Positions 31,700-39,189 of a stretch of 39,189 nt of DNA are shown here, piece by piece. Made by a program: the position numbers and the translations under genes. Source of the stretch: an uncultured Myxococcales bacterium (GTDB taxonomy: Bacteria > Myxococcota_A > Polyangia > Polyangiales > Polyangiaceae); assembly GCA_937872925.1 (NCBI GenBank), contig CALMUT010000337.1:1-39189 (forward strand). Reading direction: 5' to 3'. The number at the start of each line of letters is the position of its first letter. The stretch's first letter is position 1. Under the pieces are notes generated by a model. It was not told where the DNA came from and did not search any database. It saw nothing but the letters and a program-made list of their open reading frames with translations.

Positions 31700-33160
31700 A
31701 TGAAGCCGGGCACCGTCATCGCCGGCAAATACCGCCTCGTGAATCGCCTCGGCGACGGAGCCATGGGGTCGGTGTGGGAAGCCGTCAACGAACTCACTCA
31801 GCGTTCGTTTGCCATCAAGCTCATCCATCGCATGGCTGTTGGCGGCGACGAACTACGCTCGCGCATGATGCGCGAGGCGCGTGCGGCGGGGCGCCTCCAC
31901 CATCGCAATGTGATTGAGGTCTACGACGTAGGTGAAACTGCCGAGGGCGACCCGTTTCTCGTCATGGAGCTACTCCGCGGAGAGACGATGGAGGCGCTGT
32001 TGCAGCGCAAAGGGCAGCTCTCCGTCAGTCTGACGTGTGCCATCGGCGTCGAAGTCTCGCGCGCGTTGGCCTCCGCCCACGACGCGGGCATCATCCACCG
32101 CGATCTAAAACCAGCGAACATCTTTCTGCATCACGACCCGGACCGTGGCGTCGTGGTCAAAGTACTGGATTTCGGCGTCAGCAAGGTCGTCTCGGATCAA
32201 AACGCGTCGGCAACTACGACCGGGACGGCCATCGGCTCGCCCGCCTACATGAGCCCGGAGCAGGCAGTCGGCGCTCCCGACATCGACGCTCGAAGCGATT
32301 TGTGGTCGGTGGGAGTACTGCTGCTCGAAGCTGCCTCGGGCGCGCCCGCTTTCGACGGCGACACAGTCTACGCGATTGTCGGCAACATCTTGCACGGCGA
32401 CGTCCCGCGGCTTTCGGCCCGGGCGCTCAATACCGACGCCCGACTTGACGGCATCATCGCACGCTGCTTGTTGCGCGATCGCGGCGCCCGCTTCGCGACG
32501 GCTCGGGAGCTTGCAGCGCAACTCGAGACCTTGCTGCCGGCCAGCGCGGAAGCCGTGCTCGAGGACCTTGAAGAGGAACCCACGCTGGCGCGAGAAGCCC
32601 CATCAGAGGTCCGCCCAGGGCAGGACTCAGTCATTGCCACCAAAGCCTATGTGCGCCCGGTGCACCCGGACGCCAGCGACGCCATGCCCGCGGTCACCGC
32701 CGGGTTTCAGGGGCAGCCCAACGGGGTGGTGGAACTGGCCCCGGGAAGCGTCACGACCCGTGGGACTCTTGGCGGCTCGAAGCTTCCCATTCCGCTCATC
32801 GTGGGTGTGCTTGCCATGGCCTTGACGGGCGTGATCGCCATCGCGTTGCTGATCTCGTTTTCGTCCAGCAGCACCGCGGAGCCCACAGCGACGCCCACGG
32901 CGCAGCCCGTTCCCATTGCCACGACCGGGCCGCCACCCAAAGCGGCATCCCCCGTGCCCGTTCCCATGGCTTCGGTAGTGACGCCGGCTGCGGCCTCAGC
33001 CGACGCCGCGCCCAGCGCTTCGGCCCAGCCCAGCGTCGTCCCCGCGCCCCCAAAGCCCAAGCCCCGGTGGCCCCCCCTCGCTCCAAAACCGGGCGCGAAA
33101 TGCCCGCCGAACTTGGTGTATTTTGATCCCGCCAGTGGACAGATGAAGTGTCGCCGCTAG
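31700..33160 (+). CDS. Transmembrane Ser/Thr protein kinase (PknB-type)
   Basis: A 486-residue kinase. The domain at about 10-275 is complete: glycine loop LGDGAMGSVW, ATP-binding Lys40 (FAIKLI), catalytic HRDLKPAN (133-140), DFG at 157-159 and MSPEQA. A juxtamembrane linker (280-360) is followed by one membrane helix (IPLIVGVLAMALTGVIAIALLI, about 364-386). The outer part is Ser/Thr/Ala/Pro-rich and ends in a small Cys pair segment (CPPNLVYFDPASGQMKCRR) that could be a disulfide-closed tip. ATG at 31700 is preferred over an in-frame GTG at 31670. It is convergent with the TPR/PEGA-like gene, with 13 bp between stops. Confidence 0.94.
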   Translation: MKPGTVIAGKYRLVNRLGDGAMGSVWEAVNELTQRSFAIKLIHRMAVGGDELRSRMMREARAAGRLHHRNVIEVYDVGETAEGDPFLVMELLRGETMEALLQRKGQLSVSLTCAIGVEVSRALASAHDAGIIHRDLKPANIFLHHDPDRGVVVKVLDFGVSKVVSDQNASATTTGTAIGSPAYMSPEQAVGAPDIDARSDLWSVGVLLLEAASGAPAFDGDTVYAIVGNILHGDVPRLSARALNTDARLDGIIARCLLRDRGARFATARELAAQLETLLPASAEAVLEDLEEEPTLAREAPSEVRPGQDSVIATKAYVRPVHPDASDAMPAVTAGFQGQPNGVVELAPGSVTTRGTLGGSKLPIPLIVGVLAMALTGVIAIALLISFSSSSTAEPTATPTAQPVPIATTGPPPKAASPVPVPMASVVTPAAASADAAPSASAQPSVVPAPPKPKPRWPPLAPKPGAKCPPNLVYFDPASGQMKCRR

Positions 33161-33173
33161 TTCTGCGGGAAGT

Positions 33174-34160
33174 CTAGAAGCGAAAGCGCGCGCTGCCGGC
33201 AGCGCCACCAGGCAGCGGCACCGCGCCCAACTGCACTTTTTCCTTGCTGGGTGTCGCGATCCAGATCGCCACGCCGGAGGCGATCGCCGCGCCCCCCACG
33301 CCAAAGAGTACGTTACGGATCAGCAGCGCGGAATCGGCTGCGTCGCGAGCATCCTGGTGCCGCGGATCTGCCTGAACCCCCGCTGGACACGCCCATGCGT
33401 CGCCCTTGCGGGTGCATTCCGACGCAGCTTGTTCGAGCTTGTTGTTGCGGTGCAGGTGAAACACCAAGCCACCCGTCAGTGCCGCGGCACCGACGCCACC
33501 GAGCACCACCGACAGGGTCGGCGGCCCACTCCCCCGTGGGGCGGGGCCCGCATTTGTTGCAGCGTCTTTCGGCACATCGGAGCCGACGCCGCGAAAGTGC
33601 ACGCTGACTCCGGTCGCCTGACCTGGCCGCACGCGCACGACGCGCACAAACGTGGGCTCCCCTGGCGACGTCACCACAAGGCGATGCTCGCCGGGTTTCA
33701 CGTCCAGTTGACCGTTGCTGGGCGTGACAGGATCGCCGTCAATCGACACGCTCACTCGTTTGCCCGGTGGAAGCACCAGGGCGATGCGTCCGATTTGGTC
33801 TTGCAGCTCCCCCAAGGCCTGTTCTGAAAGACGCTGCACTTCCTCGGCGCCCTCTCGCTTCGCCAGGTCTTTGGCTCGCGTGAATTGTGCTTTGGCAACC
33901 CCGGCGTTGCCGGCGTTTCGCTCCGCCTGCGCCCAGTTGAAGACCGTGACCGCGGTCGGCCGCAGCGACGCGGCCTGTGCAAAATGCTTGGCCGCCTCTG
34001 GCCACTTGCCGTCCGCCGCCAGCGCGTTTGCGGTTTCGTAAGCAGCATCAAAGGGATCGGATTGCGCCGAAACCGTTGCGGCAGCCGGTTCGCTTTGGGC
34101 GCCAGCCGCAGCTGAGACGAGCAGCGTGAATGCGAGAGCCGAGGGAAAATGCGCGCGCAT
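33174..34160 (-). CDS. TPR/PEGA-like envelope protein
   Basis: A 328-residue protein. Signal peptide MRAHFPSALAFTLLVSAAAGAQ. Residues about 38-110 form two TPR-like helices pairs (AYETANALAADGKWPEAAKHF, VFNWAQAERNAGNAGVAKAQFTRAK). A PEGA-like beta segment follows (ALVLPPGKRVSVSIDGDPVTPSNGQLDVKPGEHRLVVTSPG), then two predicted membrane helices (LSVVLGGVGAAALTGGLVFHL and RNVLFGVGGAAIASGVAIWIA) joined by a loop with two cysteines. This architecture is common beside Ser/Thr kinases in myxobacteria and suggests an envelope scaffold. It is divergent from the murein peptidase gene. Confidence 0.82.
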   Translation of the reverse strand: MRAHFPSALAFTLLVSAAAGAQSEPAAATVSAQSDPFDAAYETANALAADGKWPEAAKHFAQAASLRPTAVTVFNWAQAERNAGNAGVAKAQFTRAKDLAKREGAEEVQRLSEQALGELQDQIGRIALVLPPGKRVSVSIDGDPVTPSNGQLDVKPGEHRLVVTSPGEPTFVRVVRVRPGQATGVSVHFRGVGSDVPKDAATNAGPAPRGSGPPTLSVVLGGVGAAALTGGLVFHLHRNNKLEQAASECTRKGDAWACPAGVQADPRHQDARDAADSALLIRNVLFGVGGAAIASGVAIWIATPSKEKVQLGAVPLPGGAAGSARFRF

Positions 34161-34210
34161 GGTAATCGTGCGACTGTATCACGGGACGCGCCAAGCGCCC
34201 GCTCTTGCCC

Positions 34211-35437
34211 ATGCATCTGACTCCCTGGCTCCGTGTTGCTGTGATCACCGCGCCCTTGATCGGTTGTGCCGCGGGCGGAGGCGCGGCCGGCGCGGCCGGG
34301 GCCCATGAACGCAGCCACGCGCAGTCCCCGCCGCTGTCGCAGCTCCCCCCTCCAAGCCACGGCTCCACCGGCTCGGAGCAGGTTGGCCCCGAACCGCAAG
34401 ATCCGGCCCATATCGAACACCCTTCGGGCGCCGTCATCGAAGATGACGCCGCGGACGGCGACGCAACGACTGCCGACGCGACGGCAGGAGGCCCGCAGCA
34501 AGCCCACCCCTTGGACGACAAGAGTGATGCGGAGTTACAAGCGGCGCTTCGACAGGACCCCGCAGCCCTGGGGTCACTCTCCCTGGGCCGGCCGAATGCA
34601 GGCAGACTGCTTGGAGGCGTCGCCATGCCTCGGGTGCCGGGCATACAGCTCGTGGACCCGCAACATAGTTGGGGCACCCAAGAGACCGTCGACTTTCTGG
34701 AGAGCGCCGTAGCATCCGTCCGCGCGCAGTTTCCCGAAGCGCATCCCCTGTATTTGGGCCACATTAGCGCCAAGCACGGTGGCCCGCTGAGTCCGCATCG
34801 AAGCCACCAATCCGGAAGAGACGTCGACATCAGCTACTACTACGTCGGCGACAGTGCGCGTTGGTACGCCCGCGCCACCAAAAAGACCCTCGACGTCGAG
34901 AAGACTTGGGCGTTTGTCCGCGCTCTGATTGAGCTCACCGATGTGAACCTGATCATCATTGATCACAGTATCCAGCGACTCTTGCGCGCACATGCCTCGG
35001 CCCTCGGCGAAGATCCGGCTTGGCTTGACAGCGTGTTTCGCGGTGTGCCGGGAAAACGCCGCCCGCTGATCGTGCATGCCAGCGGTCACGCCACGCACAT
35101 GCACATCCGCTTCTTCAACCCAGTCGCCCAAGAGAGCGCGCGTCGCGCCATGCCACTTTTGGCGGCGCTGGGCGCCATCGATCCCCCGGTGCACTATGTG
35201 ATGCATCGGGTGAAACCCGGCGAGACCCTGGGCATGCTGGCGCGCAAGTACCGCACCACCGTGCGCGCGATCCGCAAGGCAAACGGCCTGCGCTCCAACA
35301 AGATCATCGCCAAGCGGCAGTACCGAGTGCCCACCCGAGCGAAGGTCACGGCCAGCCCGAAGATCAGCGTTCCCCCGCGGAGACTGCCTCCCAGCCGCCC
35401 CGCACCCCCAGCAGGCAAACCACCAGATTTGCGCTGA
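34211..35437 (+). CDS. Murein endopeptidase (MepA/M74) lipoprotein with C-terminal LysM
   Basis: A 408-residue lipoprotein from the ATG at 34211 (lipobox LIGC, Cys19); an in-frame TTG at 34205 is possible. A disordered linker of about 130 residues precedes the catalytic domain at about 150-320. Zinc ligands of the penicillin-insensitive D-alanyl-D-alanine endopeptidase family are visible: His199 and Asp206 in SHQSGRDVDIS and His298 in HATHMHIRF. A LysM domain follows at about 329-373 (HRVKPGETLGMLARKYRTTVRAIRKANGL), binding glycan. It should cleave peptidoglycan crosslinks. The closest neighbours are the PEGA-like and AgmX-like envelope genes. Confidence 0.93.
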   Translation: MHLTPWLRVAVITAPLIGCAAGGGAAGAAGAHERSHAQSPPLSQLPPPSHGSTGSEQVGPEPQDPAHIEHPSGAVIEDDAADGDATTADATAGGPQQAHPLDDKSDAELQAALRQDPAALGSLSLGRPNAGRLLGGVAMPRVPGIQLVDPQHSWGTQETVDFLESAVASVRAQFPEAHPLYLGHISAKHGGPLSPHRSHQSGRDVDISYYYVGDSARWYARATKKTLDVEKTWAFVRALIELTDVNLIIIDHSIQRLLRAHASALGEDPAWLDSVFRGVPGKRRPLIVHASGHATHMHIRFFNPVAQESARRAMPLLAALGAIDPPVHYVMHRVKPGETLGMLARKYRTTVRAIRKANGLRSNKIIAKRQYRVPTRAKVTASPKISVPPRRLPPSRPAPPAGKPPDLR

Positions 35438-35475
35438 CTTTACGCGGCACCGGATCTTCGGTACGCCCGCCGGAC

Positions 35476-36345
35476 GTGACTCGGCCCCTGCCCTACAAGA
35501 AGCGCGTCCGACTGCCCCCGGACAGCCTCGAGCCCGAGCCTCGCACGCGGCGGCGCTATTCCGTGTCGGTAATGGGCGCGCTCTCGTACACCGCGCTGGC
35601 TGGAGGTGCTTGGGCGCTCGGCACGGACCGAATGCCCGTGGAGCGCTGGCTGGATCAAGCCCTGGCCCAGTCGGCACCCCAGGTTCAAACCGCACGCTCA
35701 CACGACGCCACCTTGGCTCCGTCGCGGAGGGCCGTCCAGCCGACGACCTTGGAGCCGGCGTTCCCCCCGCCGCTCAAGGCGGAGAGCTTCCAGGCGGACG
35801 AACCAGCGGCCGCCGAGTCCGCCGCGGCGCCCTCCGTCGCGGCCCGCGACGCTGACTTCGAGCCGGCGCCGCCCGTTGCGACAGAGCCAGCCCCACCCGC
35901 GCCGGCTCCGGCCGTCGCGACCACACGCCCCCTGGAGCGATCAACCGAAGCACCAGTCGTTAGCTTGCCACCTGCTTCCCCGGCGCCGGCCCCCGCGCCG
36001 GCTCCCGCTGACTCACCACCCATCGCCGTCAGTTCAGGCCCCAGCTGCGAACAGGCCCAAGCCACCCAGGGCCAGGAAATCGTCATTGGCAAGACGCGTG
36101 CTCCCGACCTGCCACGCGCGGCGCTTTCAAACGTACTCAACAACGGCTCAGTGCTCGCCGGCTGCGGCGTGCCGGAGCGCACTCAAGTCAGCATTTGCAC
36201 GGCGATCCAAAATGGCCGCGCCGTTGGAGTCACGGTCACGACGCGACCCGGTAGCACGCGCATTTCCAGCTGCGTTGCCCGCAAGGTGCGCTCGCTACGG
36301 TTTCCCAGCCGTCCGAATTTGGATGTGACACGCACGCGGTTTTAG
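35476..36345 (+). CDS. TonB/AgmX-like membrane protein with Pro/Ala-rich linker
   Basis: A 289-residue protein from GTG at 35476. A basic cytosolic N-terminus is followed by one membrane helix (SVSVMGALSYTALAGGAWALG, about 30-50), then a long disordered Pro/Ala-rich region (about 75-185) and a C-terminal domain at about 188-289 with three or four cysteines (SCEQAQ, LAGCGVP, VSICTAI, ISSCVARKVRSLRFPSRP). The end (CVARKVRSLRFP...VTRTRF) is the pattern of AgmX/PglI-type and TonB-like C-terminal domains. Such proteins span the periplasm and transmit energy or force. No ExbB/ExbD partners are nearby. It follows the LysM peptidase by 38 bp. Confidence 0.72.
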   Translation: MTRPLPYKKRVRLPPDSLEPEPRTRRRYSVSVMGALSYTALAGGAWALGTDRMPVERWLDQALAQSAPQVQTARSHDATLAPSRRAVQPTTLEPAFPPPLKAESFQADEPAAAESAAAPSVAARDADFEPAPPVATEPAPPAPAPAVATTRPLERSTEAPVVSLPPASPAPAPAPAPADSPPIAVSSGPSCEQAQATQGQEIVIGKTRAPDLPRAALSNVLNNGSVLAGCGVPERTQVSICTAIQNGRAVGVTVTTRPGSTRISSCVARKVRSLRFPSRPNLDVTRTRF

Positions 36346-36362
36346 GGGCGCCGAAAGCCGCG

Positions 36363-37043
36363 TTATCGCGTGGGAGGCGGGAAAGACGGATTCGTGCGCC
36401 GAACCTCACCGAGGGGCGCGCTCTGCCCTCCGTAAGCGTGCCCCGGATACAGCACGATGCCGTCGGAAAGCGTCGCGAGTCGCTGCGTCAGCGTACGGCG
36501 CATTTCTTCCGGATCTCCGCCGGGCAAGTCGACGCGACCGCAACCTTGGAGAAACAGAGTATCTCCGGCGAGCAGCGCTTCTTTGACGCGAAAACACGAT
36601 GACCCGGGGGTGTGCCCAGGGGTGTGCAACAACTCGATTTCGACTTCGCCCACGGTGATCTTGTCGCCGGAGTCATGGGCCGTGAGATCGGATTTCGACA
36701 GCCCGGTGACTTGGGCGATGCCATCAGCTTCCAGGCGATGCGCATGCACCGGGCAGGGCGCCAGCTCCTGGAGCTTCGCGAGTCCTTCCACGCTGAAGCC
36801 GAACATGGATCCGCCAATATGATCCGGGTGGTAATGCGTCGCGAGGGCCCCGACGACGCGAAATCCCTCGGCTTGGGCGATGCCAAGCACGCCCGCGACG
36901 TCCCACGCGGGATCGATGATCAAACACTCTTTCGCGTCCCCGTCCCCGACCAGGTAGACGAAGTTCTGCATGCCGGTGGCGATCTGGTCGCCAACTGCAA
37001 CATCCCGTCCCACAAGTAGCTGCTTGATGTAAAACGAGCCCAT
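36363..37043 (-). CDS. Metallo-beta-lactamase-fold hydrolase (glyoxalase II-like)
   Basis: A 226-residue enzyme from the ATG at 37043 (MGSFYIKQLLVGRD). Metal-binding motif THYHPDH at 69-75 (His70, His72, Asp74, His75), further ligands His144 (HTPGHTPGS), Asp161 (LLAGDTLF) and His202 (LYPGHAYGG) complete a two-metal site. The small size and the GHTPGSSCF segment fit the hydroxyacylglutathione hydrolase or persulfide dioxygenase branch. It could act on thioesters or persulfides; the sequence does not decide. The open frame continues upstream, but without family similarity. It is divergent from modA with 43 bp between the preferred starts. Confidence 0.92.
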   Translation of the reverse strand: MGSFYIKQLLVGRDVAVGDQIATGMQNFVYLVGDGDAKECLIIDPAWDVAGVLGIAQAEGFRVVGALATHYHPDHIGGSMFGFSVEGLAKLQELAPCPVHAHRLEADGIAQVTGLSKSDLTAHDSGDKITVGEVEIELLHTPGHTPGSSCFRVKEALLAGDTLFLQGCGRVDLPGGDPEEMRRTLTQRLATLSDGIVLYPGHAYGGQSAPLGEVRRTNPSFPPPTR

Positions 37044-37086
37044 GGCAGCCGCAGCATCGCACAAGCCGCCTGGGCAGGTAAGCGCG

Positions 37087-37854
37087 GTGTCGACCCGCCG
37101 GGCCCTGCTCCTATTCGGACTATCCGCAAGCGTTGCCTGCAGCCGCCAGCACGGGCTGCTCGTGTTCGCGGCCGCGAGCTTGGGCCCCTTCTTGGAAACC
37201 ATGATCTTGCAGTTCCAGGTCCCGCAGCCAAAGGCCCAGGTGTCTTTGAACTTGGGGGGCTCGGCGACCCTGGCCAGGCAGCTGCTTGCCGCGCCCAAAG
37301 GCGACGTCTTTCTGTGCGCCGGTCGGGAAGATATCGCGAAACTCCGGGAATCAGGTCTGCTCGAGGGTGGACGCACGCGTACGCTATTCGAAAACCGTCT
37401 GGTGTTGATCGCCAACGCTGACTCCAAGCTCACGCCGATGAACGCAGTGACCGCGCTGACCCGCAGCACGTCCATCGTGAGCGTCGCGGATCCCGCAGCT
37501 GCGCCCCTCGGCCGCTACTCACGTACCTGGCTCGAAAGCCTGCGCCCCGGCTTGTGGAGCGAGCTACACAAGCGACTCTCGCCGATGCCCGACGCCCGCG
37601 CCGCGCTGACGCAGGTCGAGCGTCGCTCCCAGGCACTGGGCATCGTTTATCGCAGCGACGCGATACACTCGCCGCGGGTCAAAGTGATCGCCGAAGCCGA
37701 CTCCCGCTCGGGCCCCAAGATCGAGTACATCGCTGGGATCCTCAAGCACCGTCCCAACCGGGCGTCCGCGGAGGCGTTCGTCGCGCATCTCACCAGCGGC
37801 CAGGCACGCGACCGCTACTTGCAACTCGGTTTTCTCGCGCCGAGTCCGAGCTGA
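37087..37854 (+). CDS. modA: Molybdate ABC transporter substrate-binding lipoprotein ModA
   Basis: A 255-residue binding protein from the GTG at 37087 (MSTRRALLLFGLSASVAC, lipid Cys18). An ATG at 37042 would add 15 residues. ModA-type segments: LLVFAAASLGPFLETMILQF, VSLNLGGSATLARQLLAAPKGDVFLCAG, LFENRLVLIANADSKL, SIVSVADPAAAPLGRYSRTWLESL and LGIVYRSDAIHSPRVKVIAEA. It binds molybdate or tungstate and delivers it to the permease. The lipid anchor, in place of a free periplasmic form, is as in Gram-positive relatives and some myxobacteria. It is followed by modB after 2 bp. Confidence 0.93.
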   Translation: MSTRRALLLFGLSASVACSRQHGLLVFAAASLGPFLETMILQFQVPQPKAQVSLNLGGSATLARQLLAAPKGDVFLCAGREDIAKLRESGLLEGGRTRTLFENRLVLIANADSKLTPMNAVTALTRSTSIVSVADPAAAPLGRYSRTWLESLRPGLWSELHKRLSPMPDARAALTQVERRSQALGIVYRSDAIHSPRVKVIAEADSRSGPKIEYIAGILKHRPNRASAEAFVAHLTSGQARDRYLQLGFLAPSPS

Positions 37855-37856
37855 AT

Positions 37857-38516
37857 ATGGTGGGGACTCTGTCCGACATCCTCAGCGTGAGCCTGCAAGT
37901 GGCGCTCATTGCCACGCTTGTCGTGATGGTGCCGGGGGCGCTGACCGGCTACGTCCTGAGCCGGTTTCGATTTCCCGGCAAGCGGCTGCTGTCCGCCCTG
38001 GTTCTCATGCCCCTCGTGCTGCCCCCCACAGCCGTGGGCTTTCTTTTGTTGGAGCTCTTCGCCGACAACGGGCCCCTGGGACGCAAGTCCCTAGGTGTGG
38101 ATTTGGACCTACTGCTAACCTGGAAGGGCGCCGTCGTGGCTTCGGCGTTCATGGCGTTGCCGCTAGTGGTGCGCACGGCGCGGGTCACCTTCGACGGATT
38201 GGATCCGAGGCACGAGCGAGTCGCCCAGACCCTCGGCTATAGCCGCGCCCACGCGCTTTGGCGCTTCGTACTGCCCGCCGCCCGGCGTGGGCTCGTGGCC
38301 GCAGCCCTGCTCGCCTTTGCCCGCTCCCTCGGTGAGTTCGGGGCAACGGTCATGGTTGCGGGCAACATCCCGGGAAAGACGCAGACCCTCGCCTCCGCTA
38401 TGTGGGCCGCCGATCAGGCCGGTGAGGCCTCCGCGGCGCGCGTGTTGCTCTGCGTCGCGCTTGGCATCGGGCTCGTGGCAACGCTCCTGGCAGAGCGCTT
38501 TTCTTCGAGGGACTGA
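37857..38516 (+). CDS. modB: Molybdate ABC transporter permease ModB
   Basis: A 219-residue membrane protein with about five helices from the ATG at 37857. Typical features are VPGALTGYVLSRFRFPGKRLLSALVLMPLVLPPTAVGFLLL near the start and the EAA-like loop RVAQTLGYSRAHALWRFVLPAARRGLVAA that docks on the ATPase. SLGEFGATVMVAGNIPGKTQTL, highly conserved in ModB, follows. The ORF starts 2 bp after modA and its TGA overlaps the modC ATG by one base. Confidence 0.95.
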   Translation: MVGTLSDILSVSLQVALIATLVVMVPGALTGYVLSRFRFPGKRLLSALVLMPLVLPPTAVGFLLLELFADNGPLGRKSLGVDLDLLLTWKGAVVASAFMALPLVVRTARVTFDGLDPRHERVAQTLGYSRAHALWRFVLPAARRGLVAAALLAFARSLGEFGATVMVAGNIPGKTQTLASAMWAADQAGEASAARVLLCVALGIGLVATLLAERFSSRD

Positions 38517-39189
38517 TGCTGCACCTGGATGTCACGACTTTACTGCCGAACTTCCGACTACAGCTGCGCGCCGACGTGAGCGCGCAGACGGTCGGGGTAT
38601 TCGGCCCCTCGGGTGCGGGCAAGTCTACCCTACTCGAAAGCGTCGCCGGGATCCGCAGTGCACAGGGCCGCGTGGCGCTCAAGGACCGAGTCTTCTTCGA
38701 CTCTTCCGCAAACGTGAAACTGGCCACCGCTGCACGGGGCGTCGGCTGGGTCCCTCAAGACGCTCTGCTTTTCCCTGGCAGCGTCGAGAAGAACCTCCGC
38801 GCGGGCGCGCCACGCGCACGGCGGCGCGGACTCGATCCCGACGCCCTGGCTGCCGAAGTGGTGGCAACCCTCGACATAGCCGATCTACGTACGCGCGACG
38901 TCGATTCACTCTCCGGCGGGCAACGGCGTCGCGTCGCGCTCGCCCGCGCGCTGTGCTCAGCACCGGAACTGCTGCTCTTGGACGAACCCTTTGGCGGACT
39001 GGAACGGGCGCTGAGCCGACGCTTGATCTTGTTCATGCGCGCCGTGACCCAGCGCTTCCAGCTGCCGCTGATGCTGGTGACGCACGACCCGGTAGAGGCG
39101 GCGGCCCTGCGCGGCCACGTTCTCGGCCAGGCCGTGCGCCAGGCCCGGCGCGTCGGGCAGGTCCAGGCGGCGCGTGACCGTCTCGCCGG
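38516..39189 (+). CDS. modC: Molybdate ABC transporter ATPase ModC (truncated by window edge)
   Basis: ATP-binding subunit, open to the right edge with about 224 residues visible. Walker A GPSGAGKST, Q-loop GWVPQDALLFP, signature LSGGQRRRV, Walker B LLLLDEPFGGLE and switch His in VTHDP are present. The start ATG overlaps the modB stop (TGATG). The C-terminal molybdate-binding region, if any, lies outside the window. Confidence 0.93.
   Translation, partial: MLHLDVTTLLPNFRLQLRADVSAQTVGVFGPSGAGKSTLLESVAGIRSAQGRVALKDRVFFDSSANVKLATAARGVGWVPQDALLFPGSVEKNLRAGAPRARRRGLDPDALAAEVVATLDIADLRTRDVDSLSGGQRRRVALARALCSAPELLLLDEPFGGLERALSRRLILFMRAVTQRFQLPLMLVTHDPVEAAALRGHVLGQAVRQARRVGQVQAARDRLA

Noticed and set aside
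34574..35701. Minus-strand open frame (375 codons)
   Set aside because: Antisense to the MepA-LysM gene; composition typical of a shadow frame.
38287..39177. Plus-strand open frame (296 codons) over modB/modC
   Set aside because: Arg-rich shadow of the modB and modC frames, which have full transporter motifs.
1..39189. tRNA, rRNA, CRISPR arrays, insertion sequences or prophage genes
   Set aside because: No cloverleaf-like segment, spaced direct repeats, transposase or phage-like protein was recognised on either strand.

Overview
The window is GC-rich, gene-dense bacterial DNA, most likely from a myxobacterium (Myxococcota, Polyangiales/Sorangiineae-like). The evidence is the gene style rather than any marker gene: many lipoproteins with Gly/Ala/Ser-rich linkers after the lipid cysteine, a Cys/Asp-rich CNDGxDND segment, several Ser/Thr kinases next to TPR/lipoprotein genes, a Gld-type ABC operon, and PPC and P domains on secreted proteins. 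I saw no tRNA, rRNA, CRISPR array, insertion sequence or phage gene.

Layout. 1-169: tail of a plus-strand gene, convergent with a beta-propeller lipoprotein (173-1156, minus). 7576 down to 1205 (minus): a tightly packed operon with an ABC ATPase, an ABC-2 permease, a GldG-like membrane protein broken by a one-base frameshift near 4424-4433, a DUF4340 protein and a PAS-GGDEF diguanylate cyclase. 7656-11056 (plus): QueG, a small membrane protein, a ferritin-like protein and a di-heme lipoprotein. 11083-13254 (minus): membrane-anchored sulfatase-superfamily enzyme. 13317-17404 (minus): two translationally coupled lipoproteins, one with PPC domains and one a metzincin-like protease. Divergent from these at 17599 is a papain-family lipoprotein with two P domains, followed by an alpha/beta hydrolase and an orphan oxidase subunit III-like protein.

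20991-21659 (minus): DUF2914 lipoprotein. 21837-25299 (plus): a metal-uptake module made of a His-rich exported protein, a 300-bp regulatory stretch with several palindromes and a possible 48-residue leader ORF, then a substrate-binding protein, ATPase and permease of the zinc/manganese family overlapping by 4 bp at each junction. 25338-28275 (plus): a small lipoprotein and an APC transporter fused to two universal-stress domains.

28296-36345: an envelope/signalling cluster with two Ser/Thr kinases, a cysteine-rich lipoprotein, a TPR/PEGA-like protein, a MepA-LysM murein endopeptidase lipoprotein and a TonB/AgmX-like protein. 36363-37043 (minus): metallo-beta-lactamase-fold hydrolase. 37087 to the end (plus): modABC, with modC cut by the window edge.

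The most unusual points are the frameshifted GldG-like gene inside an otherwise intact operon, the AACCCGC palindromes shared by the His-rich gene and the metal transporter leader, the 20-bp perfect palindrome and possible leader peptide just before the metal-binding protein, and the kinase/peptidoglycan-hydrolase cluster.
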